From EA-27 sp964396265 (GTDB lineage Archaea; Thermoplasmatota; Thermoplasmata; RBG-16-68-12; EA-27), in the NCBI GenBank assembly GCA_964396265.1, contig CAYNEM010000011.1, forward strand, positions 1 to 64,000: a DNA stretch of 64,000 nt, written 5' to 3'. The notes below the pieces were generated by a model. It was not told the DNA's origin. It made no database searches and saw nothing but the letters and a program-made list of their open reading frames with translations. The translations under genes and the position numbers were made by a program. Of the stretch, positions 57,027 through 64,000 are shown piece after piece (positions within the stretch are counted from its first letter, which is position 1; every line of letters begins with the position of its first letter).

Positions 57027-57234
57027 CTCCTTCGCTGGCCTTGCAGTCCACGGCGAATTGATTCGGAACGACGACGTGATGGGGGCAACCCATACAGTCG
57101 GCGATGTGGTAGAGGTTCTGGTCGACGCACAGAACCTTGTTGATGATGACGCTCTCGGGCTTGTCGTTGATGACCGACGAAGTGACCAGTTGGACGATGG
57201 GTCGCAGAAATCCTTTCGTGGCATAGGCGGTCAT
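56977..57234 (-). CDS. 85-aa hypothetical protein
   Basis: LVTSSVINDKPESVIINKVLCVDQNLYHIADCMGCPHH: beta-rich with CMGCPHH metal site. Overlaps the next gene by 50 bp, so its Gly-rich end may not be real. Confidence 0.45.
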   Translation of the reverse strand: MTAYATKGFLRPIVQLVTSSVINDKPESVIINKVLCVDQNLYHIADCMGCPHHVVVPNQFAVDCKASEGDEPFGGKEKGVGKGTG

Positions 57235-57276
57235 CTTGTCACCGTATATCAGGGTAATGCGGCAACTTAAAGTTGC

Positions 57277-57627
57277 CTACTCCTCACCGTCCGTCTTGAC
57301 CGACTCCTTCTTGTCGGTCTTGAACCTCTTCCGGGGCACCTTTTTCGGCTTCTCGGGGAGGTGACGCCAGACCGCCTTCGCGAGATTCTCGACGACCGCG
57401 ACGCCTCCCATGTTGGCGACCCAACCGTATGCCTGCCCGTAGTCCCAGTTCATCTGGGTGCCGACCACCCCGACCACGACGCCGAGGAGGATGGTCTGGA
57501 GGAGCCGCCGGGCGTCGAACTCCTCCTTCGTCCGGGACTTGAGCCAGCCCGCAACCGCGATTCCCGTGCCCGAGAGCGCTCCGTAAAACAGAGCCATTCC
57601 TGCCGTTTGTGGGTCCATGTCAACCAA
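57277..57627 (-). CDS. Membrane protein, 116 aa
   Basis: Hydrophobic segments MALFYGALSGTGIAVAGWL and LQTILLGVVVGVVGTQMNW, then a basic-acidic tail. Layout is compatible with a holin or virion membrane protein. A one-mismatch palindrome sits at its 5' end. Confidence 0.6.
   Translation of the reverse strand: MVDMDPQTAGMALFYGALSGTGIAVAGWLKSRTKEEFDARRLLQTILLGVVVGVVGTQMNWDYGQAYGWVANMGGVAVVENLAKAVWRHLPEKPKKVPRKRFKTDKKESVKTDGEE
57581..57591. repeat. Dispersed palindrome, one mismatch
   Basis: CCGTAAAACAG near the 5' end of the membrane-protein gene. Confidence 0.55.
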
Positions 57628-57979
57628 TCCCGATTGTCAGTCCGAAGACCTTGACCAGAACGGCGGCGACGACCGCCGTGAGAAACACGAGAGCGAGTTT
57701 CAACTTGATGTCCGCCTTCTTCGACTCTGCGGCGAGGTCAGACGGGCTACTCTTCGGCTCCGGGTTCGAGTTGAGCCGTTCCGGGTCTGCACCGAACCGC
57801 CGGACGACGAACTCCAGCATCCCAGTATGCTTCGCCTGCTCGATTTGGACCGAGGTCACCGACGTCTGGAGTTTCGCCAACTCCTCATCCAGTTTGTCGA
57901 CCCGGTCGGCGAGGGTGTGAATCTGGTTGCGGGCGTCCGCGTCGACGAGGGTGCCCGTGGGGGTGGGGACGGGCGTCAT
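57620..57979 (-). CDS. Coiled coil with C-terminal membrane anchor, 119 aa
   Basis: Coiled coil (LADRVDKLDEELAKLQTSV) then linker and a terminal hydrophobic segment (LALVFLTAVVAAVLVKVFGL). Resembles small phage haemolysin XhlA-type proteins in architecture; may pair with the membrane protein next to it. Confidence 0.6.
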   Translation of the reverse strand: MTPVPTPTGTLVDADARNQIHTLADRVDKLDEELAKLQTSVTSVQIEQAKHTGMLEFVVRRFGADPERLNSNPEPKSSPSDLAAESKKADIKLKLALVFLTAVVAAVLVKVFGLTIGIG

Positions 57980-58263
57980 GCGGCCTCCCGAACGGTCGGA
58001 GTTCCCACGACCCCGGGAAGCGGGGCCTCCACGGCGGGCTTGTAGAAGGTCTTCCCGACGGCCATCGGGAGGTTCAGGCAGCGGGCCTGACTCATGTAGA
58101 GGCAGCGCCCGCTCGGTCCCTTGATGAACGCCGCGCAGTCCCCGAAGCCGAGGCAGCCGTTGTTCAGGGCCTCCTCGAACCGGAGGGGAACCTCGACCTT
58201 GAGGCTAATCCACCCACGAGGGGTATGGGCGATTGCGGGGACGAGGAGGGGGACGGTCATCAC
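57976..58263 (-). CDS. Hypothetical protein with four Cys, 95 aa
   Basis: Beta-rich; CLGFGDCAAFIKGPSGRCLY and RCLNLPM suggest disulfides or a metal site. Coupled to both neighbours by overlap. Confidence 0.5.
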   Translation of the reverse strand: MMTVPLLVPAIAHTPRGWISLKVEVPLRFEEALNNGCLGFGDCAAFIKGPSGRCLYMSQARCLNLPMAVGKTFYKPAVEAPLPGVVGTPTVREAA

Positions 58264-58793
58264 ACGTACTCCATCGTACAGGAGAATCCGGGCCCGAGGT
58301 TCCCGGCCCCTGCGTTCGTGTCAATCCTGACGGAGAGTCTGTCGGTGGCGGCGAAGGCGACCGTATCAACCGCATTGACCACGATGGCGGTACTCAGAGT
58401 TAGGATGGTCACGGAGAGGAGTGTGTCCACTCCGTTCTTCCGGACGGTGACTACGCTCGAATCGGACCGGCTGTTGAACGCCACAAAAACGGTGAGGTTC
58501 TTCATGGTCCCGGCGCGGGGCATGACCTGTTGCGTCCGGGATTCGATAGAATTGGTTCCGTTGTCCTCGGGTGACAAGAACTCGTTGGGAGTCGGGAGCG
58601 AAGGGATGGGCGACGAGACGTGGTAGGTGATGACCGACCCGCCGCCCCCGCTGCTGTGGATGCTCGCGTCCTTGGTGTGTGCTTGGACGTCGAGATTCCC
58701 GGCGACGTCGCCGCCGACGATGGCGACGCGGGCGGAGTCCTCGTTCGTGAGGGCGTTGACGCCTGCCTGTTCTTTGGGGCGGAAGGGGGTCAT
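58260..58793 (-). CDS. Beta-sandwich putative surface protein, 177 aa
   Basis: After a Gly/Ser linker, the C-terminal 110 residues alternate strands (MKNLTVFVAFNSRSDSSVVT, TVAFAATDRLSVRI), like a jelly-roll. No Cys pairs. Part of the probable virion surface cluster. Confidence 0.5.
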   Translation of the reverse strand: MTPFRPKEQAGVNALTNEDSARVAIVGGDVAGNLDVQAHTKDASIHSSGGGGSVITYHVSSPIPSLPTPNEFLSPEDNGTNSIESRTQQVMPRAGTMKNLTVFVAFNSRSDSSVVTVRKNGVDTLLSVTILTLSTAIVVNAVDTVAFAATDRLSVRIDTNAGAGNLGPGFSCTMEYV

Positions 58794-58802
58794 CGTTCAT
58801 CC

Positions 58803-58943
58803 TCAATTCGGTGCTTGGACCGGGATGTAGGCGAAGTGCCCTTGGTCGAGGACGCAGACGAGGGCGCCCTGCCCGTTGTCGTTCATTTCGGCGTCGATTC
58901 CCGCGAGAGAGTGAACCCAGCATTTCGGTCGGATAACGGTCAT
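58803..58943 (-). CDS. 46-aa hypothetical protein
   Basis: MTVIRPKCWVHSLAGIDAEM... ends YIPVQAPN. ATG overlaps the upstream TGA. Confidence 0.45.
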   Translation of the reverse strand: MTVIRPKCWVHSLAGIDAEMNDNGQGALVCVLDQGHFAYIPVQAPN

Positions 58944-59500
58944 GTCGGTCTCCTGACAATACGTCCGCTGACGGTGATGGGGCTGGCAGCGATGCTGTTG
59001 TTCCGGATTGCTATGGCGGCGTATTTCGTCGAGACCGGTGGGCCGGTCCCGATAATGGGACCGCCGAACAGGGGGCCGACCGCACGGAAGTCCGTCCCGC
59101 CCGCCGCCTGAAGCCCCACGTCGGATGGGTTCCCGCTGATGAGGGCGGTGGTGTCCGAGAAGGTGGTGGCGCTGACGAAGTGCCACGTCACACCGTCTTC
59201 GCTGAGGTAGAGAAGGAACGAAAACGAGACCGTCGTTACTCCCGCGTCCGCCGTGGCTTCCACCTCGACATAGAGTCCGGACGGGTCCATCCCCTCGATT
59301 GAGAAGCGACCGGTGGTGAGTCCCGCGAGTGGACTCGGCACGTCTCGCGGGGTGGCCGCGCCGGGCGCGGCGATGTTCCCCGCCTGTACGGTCCCTACCG
59401 CCACGACTCTGCCGGCGAAGAGGACGAGGTCGTTGAGAGCCTCATGCACGAGGGTCACATCACGCCCCGTTGGACTTACGATAGCGATGGCGTCGGGCAT
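58940..59500 (-). CDS. Beta-rich paralogue A, 186 aa
   Basis: Shares IVSPTG, HEALN, QAGNIA, DPSGLYVE, EDGVTWHF, ALISGNP, TKYAAIAIRNN and a RIVRRPT end with the next gene: a tandem duplicate. The WHF...IAIRN portion also matches the C-terminal domain of the 914-aa protein (GVTWFYGG...LVARHL). Probable surface module. Confidence 0.65.
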   Translation of the reverse strand: MPDAIAIVSPTGRDVTLVHEALNDLVLFAGRVVAVGTVQAGNIAAPGAATPRDVPSPLAGLTTGRFSIEGMDPSGLYVEVEATADAGVTTVSFSFLLYLSEDGVTWHFVSATTFSDTTALISGNPSDVGLQAAGGTDFRAVGPLFGGPIIGTGPPVSTKYAAIAIRNNSIAASPITVSGRIVRRPT

Positions 59501-59504
59501 GGTA

Positions 59505-60071
59505 TCACGTTGGGCGCAGGACTACTCTGCCGCTGATGGTGAGGTCGTTGCCGGCGACGTTGGTGTTGTTCCGGATGGCGACGGCGATGTATTTGGTGCC
59601 GGGCGGCGGGGTGAGCCCCGAGAACGGCCCGAAGGCGCGGAACGATGTCCCACCGGTGGCCGGGGTAGGGGCTACGCCCGTGTCCGGTGGGTTGCCACTA
59701 ATCAGGGCGTTCGTATCGACGACGCCCGATGAGGTCCAGAAGTGCCACGTCACCCCGTTCTCGGAGGTGTAGTAGAGGATGGTGTAGTTGATGGTAGCGA
59801 TTCCTGCTGAGGCCGTCGCCTCCATCTCCACATAGAGCCCCGTCGGGTCGATTCCCTCGAACGAGATGCGACTGGGACCAAGGCCAGCGAGCGGACCACC
59901 GGCATCGCGGTCGGTCGAGACGCCGGGGGTCGCGATATTCCCGGCCTGAACCAGCCCTCCGGCCTGTGAGAAGTTGCGAACCAACCGCGCCGCGAAGAGG
60001 ATGATGGCGTTGAGCGCCTCATGCGTGAGGGTCGTGGACTCCCCGGTCGGGGAGACGATGGCCTCGGTCAT
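59505..60071 (-). CDS. Beta-rich paralogue B, 188 aa
   Basis: Tandem copy of the neighbouring gene (IVSPTGES, THEALN, ENGVTWHFW, KYIAVAIRNN, RVVLRPT), four bases apart, with about half the residues shared by eye. Confidence 0.65.
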   Translation of the reverse strand: MTEAIVSPTGESTTLTHEALNAIILFAARLVRNFSQAGGLVQAGNIATPGVSTDRDAGGPLAGLGPSRISFEGIDPTGLYVEMEATASAGIATINYTILYYTSENGVTWHFWTSSGVVDTNALISGNPPDTGVAPTPATGGTSFRAFGPFSGLTPPPGTKYIAVAIRNNTNVAGNDLTISGRVVLRPT

Positions 60072-60325
60072 GCGAAGTCGTCTCCGTAATCGGTCGCCAG
60101 ACGGGTGTGGAACTGCTCCACCGTCTCCTTCCCCGCGAGGAACTCGGTCGCCTTCTCCTGTTTGATGGTAAGAAGGTCCGTGTCGATATGGACCGTACCG
60201 TCCGGAAGTACGTGCTTCCAGTCATTGTTGAGTGTCGTGGGGTTCTTCGGGTCGATGACCACAGACGCGATGACCTGCTTCGGGTCACACTCCCGGCAGT
60301 AGGCGACTTGAACGGTCATGTTCAC
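60068..60325 (-). CDS. Small protein with CxxC, 85 aa
   Basis: VAYCRECDPKQVIASVV then mixed structure (HIDTDLLTIKQEKATEFLAG). GTG 60325 overlaps the upstream TGA; ATG 60319 is an alternative. Confidence 0.5.
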   Translation of the reverse strand: MNMTVQVAYCRECDPKQVIASVVIDPKNPTTLNNDWKHVLPDGTVHIDTDLLTIKQEKATEFLAGKETVEQFHTRLATDYGDDFA

Positions 60326-60756
60326 GGCACCTCAATCTCCGCGTCGACCCTGCATCCGATAGAGAGGGAGGCAATCGTACTCTGGACGAACAGGTTGACG
60401 GAGGTCGAGGTGACGGGGATGCCCGGATTGTGCGACCTCCCCGTGTGGTTGATGGCCGCCCCGACCGTGACCGCCCCCGTGAAGTTGCTGAACGCGATGC
60501 CGTCGATTGCGCCTGTGTGTGAGACGCCCACTCCCTCGTTCAGCATGGCGTTGAAACTCGCCGAGAAGTTGACGGTCGGGTTGGTGAACCCGAACCGGGT
60601 GGCGATGACTACCGCTCGGGTGAAGGTCACGGAGAACCCGGCGCTGGCGCTCCCTGCTGCGCCGGCGCCAACGGAGATTGTTCCTACACTCGCCACGGTT
60701 CTTGTCGGCGGAGGGGGGACTCCGAAGCCCTGCGGGTCCACGAAGGAGGAGGCCAT
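60322..60756 (-). CDS. Beta-rich Gly/Ala protein, 144 aa
   Basis: Regular strands with Ser/Thr/Gly/Ala (SVGTISVGAGAAGSASAGFS, AVTVGAAINHTG), almost no Lys. Typical of a repetitive virion or adhesin beta domain. Confidence 0.5.
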   Translation of the reverse strand: MASSFVDPQGFGVPPPPTRTVASVGTISVGAGAAGSASAGFSVTFTRAVVIATRFGFTNPTVNFSASFNAMLNEGVGVSHTGAIDGIAFSNFTGAVTVGAAINHTGRSHNPGIPVTSTSVNLFVQSTIASLSIGCRVDAEIEVP

Positions 60757-60765
60757 ACAACCACC

Positions 60766-63510
60766 TCACCTCTGCCGGTTCAGGACGGCGGTGAGCGTGA
60801 CGGAGTTCAGCCCCGCCCCGCTCAGGTGCCGAGCGACGAGGGCGATGAACCGTCCGTAGATGTTGACGGGCTTGGCGACCGCTCGCTCCGACGTTCCCGC
60901 AGCGGCAAGGAACCCCGTCGGGTTTCCGGCAGCGGCCGTGTCGCTGATGACGGATGACCCTCCGTAGAACCACGTCACGCCGTCGAACGAGAAGTACCAG
61001 TCGAGGAAGATGGAGTAGGTCGTCACACCCCCTCCCGCGACAATCCTGCTCTGCGCGGTAATGGTCGGCTGCTGGTCCTTCCCGACCTCGACGAACCGCG
61101 CTGCAACCGCACCGATGGCGTCGGGCGTCGTGAAGGCGTCCCCGTTGGCGTACCTCGTGTTCCCGCCGACGAACGCGGCCCCGCTGACGAAGTAAGGCGA
61201 GGCGACGAGCGGATTGAGGTTCGAGGCGGACTTGACTTCGTGGGCCTTCAGGATGGTGACTTCCGCAAGGAAGTATGCGGACCCCGGGATGCCGAAAGTG
61301 ACGGTGATGGTCTCCGCCAAGATGGGCTGGAAGTTTCCGGAGTCGATGCCGCCCGGCGTGACCAAGGCGCCGGCCCGGCTGAAGACGGTGGTGACGGCAC
61401 CTCCGACGGCCGTGACTGTGATGGCTACCGTTGTCGGGAGGGTTCCGGCGGCGGGCGGGCTGACCGCGACCTCCGCGATGAGCGTGGGCGCCTTCAGGCT
61501 GACGGTGAGGACCGCTCCAGCGCCGGGCGCGATGACCACGACCGCTGCCACGAGCGACTGGTCGAAGAGGTCGAAGGGCGTCAGGGGCGCGACGGGGGTG
61601 AGGTTGGCCCCGAGACCGATTGCTGCAACCTCCCGCGCCGTGACCTGACCCCTGTCCTGCACGAAGAGTGGGGCGCTCGGGATGGAGCCGGGTGAGAGTT
61701 TGACCTCGATGGCCTTGAAGATGGCGAGTTCGCAGATGGTTCCGGCGGCGGCATCGACTTGGACGGTGACGGAGGTCGCCATAATCGGGTCGAAGTTGCC
61801 GCTGTCGAATCCCGGCTGCGCCTTGCCGTTGATGACCTCCCTGTCGTTGAGGCCGTCCACGCTGTTGACCGTGACGATGATGTTAGCGCCGGAGAAGTCG
61901 CCGATGACCGCAATCCGACTGACCAACTTCGGGTGGTTCAACTCGACTTTGAACTCAGTCCCGGGGACCGTGCCGTCGAAGGGGATGCACGTACTCTTGT
62001 CCTTGTCGAAGAGGAGCCGGAGGTCGGCATCGACGAAGTCGCCGCCCGGCGTGAACCCGAGGATGTCACCCATCGTAATCTGCTGCTGGAGTTGGGCAAA
62101 GACAGGCTCGGCCGGACCGTTCGTCGGCTTGACCTCGTGAACCTTGAAGATGAGGATTTCAGAGACATCGTAGGTCGAGCCGGCCACTCCGAAGGAGACG
62201 AGGACCGACGCTGCGAGGATGGGCGCGAAGTTGCCCGTGTCGACTCCGCCGGCCGTCACCCCGGCGCCTGTCCGCTCGAAGACGGTGACGCTGCTCCCGT
62301 CGACCTTCTTGACCTCGATGGTCATGTCGGTCGCGAGGAACCCGGAGTCGCCCGTCTGCACAGCGACCCGCGAGACGAGAAGCGCGCCTGCCGTGTGGTC
62401 GACGAGGATGCTCGCGACCGTCGTGTCGTCGATGACTTCGACCTCGGTCGACGTGTCTTTGTCGAGAACCGCCGTCCCCGGCGGCGAGAAGTTGACGAGA
62501 CCGACGGTCGCCTCTTCATTCGTGACCTGCTGTCGGTCCTGTGTGAAGATGGGCTCGCCGGGGAAGTTCGACATATCGAGGCTGATTTCGCCCTTGGTCT
62601 CGATGACCTTGCGAGCCTGAACCTCACCGATGGTCGTCGCGCCCGTGACCGCGACGTCGATTCGGACGACTTCGGTGGGAGTGAAGTTCCCGCTGTCGAC
62701 GCCGTTGGCGTTGGTGACCGCCGCGATGGGTACGAAGGTCGTCAGGTTGGGCCTCACCAGCGTCACGGTGAGACCGGTGACGCTCCCGAGAACGACGATT
62801 CGTCCGAGCAGGAGCGACTGTTTGAAGATGATGCTGAAAGAGCCGGCGCCCGCACCGTGGACGATGGTTGTCGTCCGGTCTTTGTCGAGGACGGTCGACA
62901 CGGTCGCGGGGGCGAACCCGGCGAACGTGGCGTTGCTGAGCGCCTCATTGACCTCGGCCAGAACGACCTCTTGCTGGGCCTGAACGATGGACGGAGCGGC
63001 CGGTGACCCGCCGCCTCCGCCGCCCCCGCCCCCACTTCCGCCACCGCAGCCGCAGGTGATGATGGTGTGCTGCCGGATGGGGCTCGGGAACGGGCCGACA
63101 CCGCCAAGCGTCACGGAACGGACAGGGATGCCCGGAAAGAGCGGCGGAGCGATGAAGACCTCGTCGAGACCAGCGTAGACGCCGACCTTCGGCTCGATGA
63201 CGCCGGTGACGTAGGTGAGGGAGTACCCCGCGCCGACGAACGCCGCGATGGTCGCAACGGGCGCCTTGACGATTTGGAAGTCGAGGAACTTCTTGACGTT
63301 GAAGAAGGTCGTCATGCCGGTCGCGAGGATGCCCGTCGTCTTCTCAAGGTCGCCGTCGTAGACCTTCTTCGGGTCCGCAACGAACCCCGCGAACGCGGAC
63401 TTGACGAGGTCGATGTCGTCGAACTCAACCCGGCCCGTGCCCTGCCCCGCGACGGTCCCGATGAGGCGCTCCACCGCGCCCTGCTGCCGTGCCTGCTTGA
63501 ATTGCGCCAT
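60766..63510 (-). CDS. Large multi-module surface or baseplate-like protein, 914 aa
   Basis: N-terminal 150 residues, a Cys/Gly-rich linker (CGCGGGSGGGGGGGGG, about 153-168), then four tandem modules of about 150 aa, each opening with a V/FxQxxxQVT-like strand (about 175, 325, 475, 625), an internal DKDxST motif in three, and closing E(V/I)xxxKxxEVK. Modules resemble discoidin-like beta sandwiches. The C-terminal 130 residues match the two paralogues at 58940 and 59505. Host-binding role is inferred. Confidence 0.6.
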   Translation of the reverse strand: MAQFKQARQQGAVERLIGTVAGQGTGRVEFDDIDLVKSAFAGFVADPKKVYDGDLEKTTGILATGMTTFFNVKKFLDFQIVKAPVATIAAFVGAGYSLTYVTGVIEPKVGVYAGLDEVFIAPPLFPGIPVRSVTLGGVGPFPSPIRQHTIITCGCGGGSGGGGGGGGGSPAAPSIVQAQQEVVLAEVNEALSNATFAGFAPATVSTVLDKDRTTTIVHGAGAGSFSIIFKQSLLLGRIVVLGSVTGLTVTLVRPNLTTFVPIAAVTNANGVDSGNFTPTEVVRIDVAVTGATTIGEVQARKVIETKGEISLDMSNFPGEPIFTQDRQQVTNEEATVGLVNFSPPGTAVLDKDTSTEVEVIDDTTVASILVDHTAGALLVSRVAVQTGDSGFLATDMTIEVKKVDGSSVTVFERTGAGVTAGGVDTGNFAPILAASVLVSFGVAGSTYDVSEILIFKVHEVKPTNGPAEPVFAQLQQQITMGDILGFTPGGDFVDADLRLLFDKDKSTCIPFDGTVPGTEFKVELNHPKLVSRIAVIGDFSGANIIVTVNSVDGLNDREVINGKAQPGFDSGNFDPIMATSVTVQVDAAAGTICELAIFKAIEVKLSPGSIPSAPLFVQDRGQVTAREVAAIGLGANLTPVAPLTPFDLFDQSLVAAVVVIAPGAGAVLTVSLKAPTLIAEVAVSPPAAGTLPTTVAITVTAVGGAVTTVFSRAGALVTPGGIDSGNFQPILAETITVTFGIPGSAYFLAEVTILKAHEVKSASNLNPLVASPYFVSGAAFVGGNTRYANGDAFTTPDAIGAVAARFVEVGKDQQPTITAQSRIVAGGGVTTYSIFLDWYFSFDGVTWFYGGSSVISDTAAAGNPTGFLAAAGTSERAVAKPVNIYGRFIALVARHLSGAGLNSVTLTAVLNRQR

Positions 63511-63992
63511 CAGATACCACCGGCGGTTAGGTCACGGGTGTTGGCGCGGCCACCGTCCTCGAAGATGAGCCTCCATTGGAGGACGGCGGCAGGGTCCATC
63601 GTGAAGATGCTGGCCTGAATGTAGAACTTCGGGGTGGTGAGGGTGATGGAGGGTGTGGTCGGAAACCCCGGGATTCCGAGGCCAGACCCGGCCCGTGCGC
63701 CTTCCTGCGTCTCGAACGGGAGGGCGTAGGGAATCTCGACCCTCTCGTCCACGACGATTTCGATGATGGGGATGGGGCCGGGGAGCGAGTCGTTGAACTG
63801 GGTCGGGAGCCGGATGAACCGGTTGAACCAGATGACGATTTCCTGCGGGATGGGGAGACCGGCCACGATGAAATCAATGGGGTTCTGCCGGTAGACCGTG
63901 ACCTCGATGAACTGCCGGATGATGGTCGCGTAGGTCGCGAAGAGACGGATGCGTTCGAGGTTTCCTGCGACGAACGGGCTGTCGAGGACCAT
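63510..63992 (-). CDS. Putative structural protein, 160 aa
   Basis: Hydrophobic/aromatic beta-rich protein (TVYRQNPIDFIVAGLPIP, SITLTTPKFYIQASIFTM) whose stop overlaps the 914-aa gene start, implying assembly with it. Start ATG 63992; only 8 bp remain in the window. Confidence 0.55.
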   Translation of the reverse strand: MVLDSPFVAGNLERIRLFATYATIIRQFIEVTVYRQNPIDFIVAGLPIPQEIVIWFNRFIRLPTQFNDSLPGPIPIIEIVVDERVEIPYALPFETQEGARAGSGLGIPGFPTTPSITLTTPKFYIQASIFTMDPAAVLQWRLIFEDGGRANTRDLTAGGI

Positions 63993-64000
63993 GACGGCGT

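Noticed and set aside
1..64000. General reassignment of UGA or UAG as sense codons
   Set aside because: Both serve as stops throughout, often in ATGA, GTGA or TAGTG overlaps with the next start, and TGA ends ThyX and MT-A70 at the expected length. Any readthrough must be local.
1..64000. CRISPR array
   Set aside because: No regularly spaced direct repeats with unique spacers; the dispersed palindrome is irregularly spaced by kilobases.
1..64000. Haloarchaeal virus assignment
   Set aside because: tRNA-Trp intron and GC would fit, but proteins are rich in Lys and not strongly acidic, unlike salt-in halophiles.

Overview
The window is 64 kb of GC-rich DNA packed with overlapping genes and reads as part of an archaeal virus or virus-like extrachromosomal element. 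Archaeal signs: a tRNA-Trp split by a 107-nt intron at the canonical 37/38 position, TATA-box promoters about 25 bp before leaderless ATG/GTG/TTG starts, an XPD-like Fe-S helicase, an aRF1-type release factor with a GGQ loop, a RadA/RadB-like ATPase and an archaeo-eukaryotic primase. Proteins are lysine-rich, so an extreme halophile is unlikely; host lineage is undetermined. No terminase, portal or major capsid gene is recognisable, and 100 N at 39265-39364 mark a scaffold join.

Layout. 0.1-1.3 kb: tandem tiny genes. 1.35-9.7 kb (minus): YkgJ, ASCH, XPD-like helicase, an odd tRNA and a 1,039-aa primase-helicase. 10.3-16.5 kb (plus): RPA-like protein, RadB-like ATPase, UvsW/XPB-like helicase, RecB/Cas4-like nuclease, AAA+ ATPase; with the preceding block this is the replication module. 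16.5-19.4 kb (minus): ParB-like, small zinc and membrane proteins, DUF932. 19.5-24.0 kb (plus): amidoligase plus class II glutamine amidotransferase. 24.2-37.1 kb (minus): an integrase-like/glycosyltransferase/methyltransferase fusion, Sm-like protein, two DNA methyltransferases flanking a NADAR protein, two MazG fusions, ThyX, many Cys-rich small proteins, and a serine recombinase. 37.4-39.0 kb: second serine recombinase and a palindrome-dense non-coding region. 40.2-41.1 kb: tRNA-Trp abutting a release-factor-like gene. 41.2-51.0 kb (plus): ParB-like, HD hydrolase, phosphatase, and many small proteins. 51.0-64.0 kb (minus): probable virion or surface genes (CFI-box proteins, long amphipathic protein, membrane proteins, beta-rich paralogues, a 914-aa four-module protein).

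Most notable: (i) the release-factor gene has an in-frame UGA at codon 9 with no usable start behind it, and it abuts a viral tRNA-Trp, suggesting UGA-readthrough autoregulation; (ii) an AT-rich palindrome, CTGT-WWW-ACAG, occurs 17 times (12 exact) across the window; (iii) several domain fusions not familiar to me. Functions are read from motifs by eye; no database search was possible.
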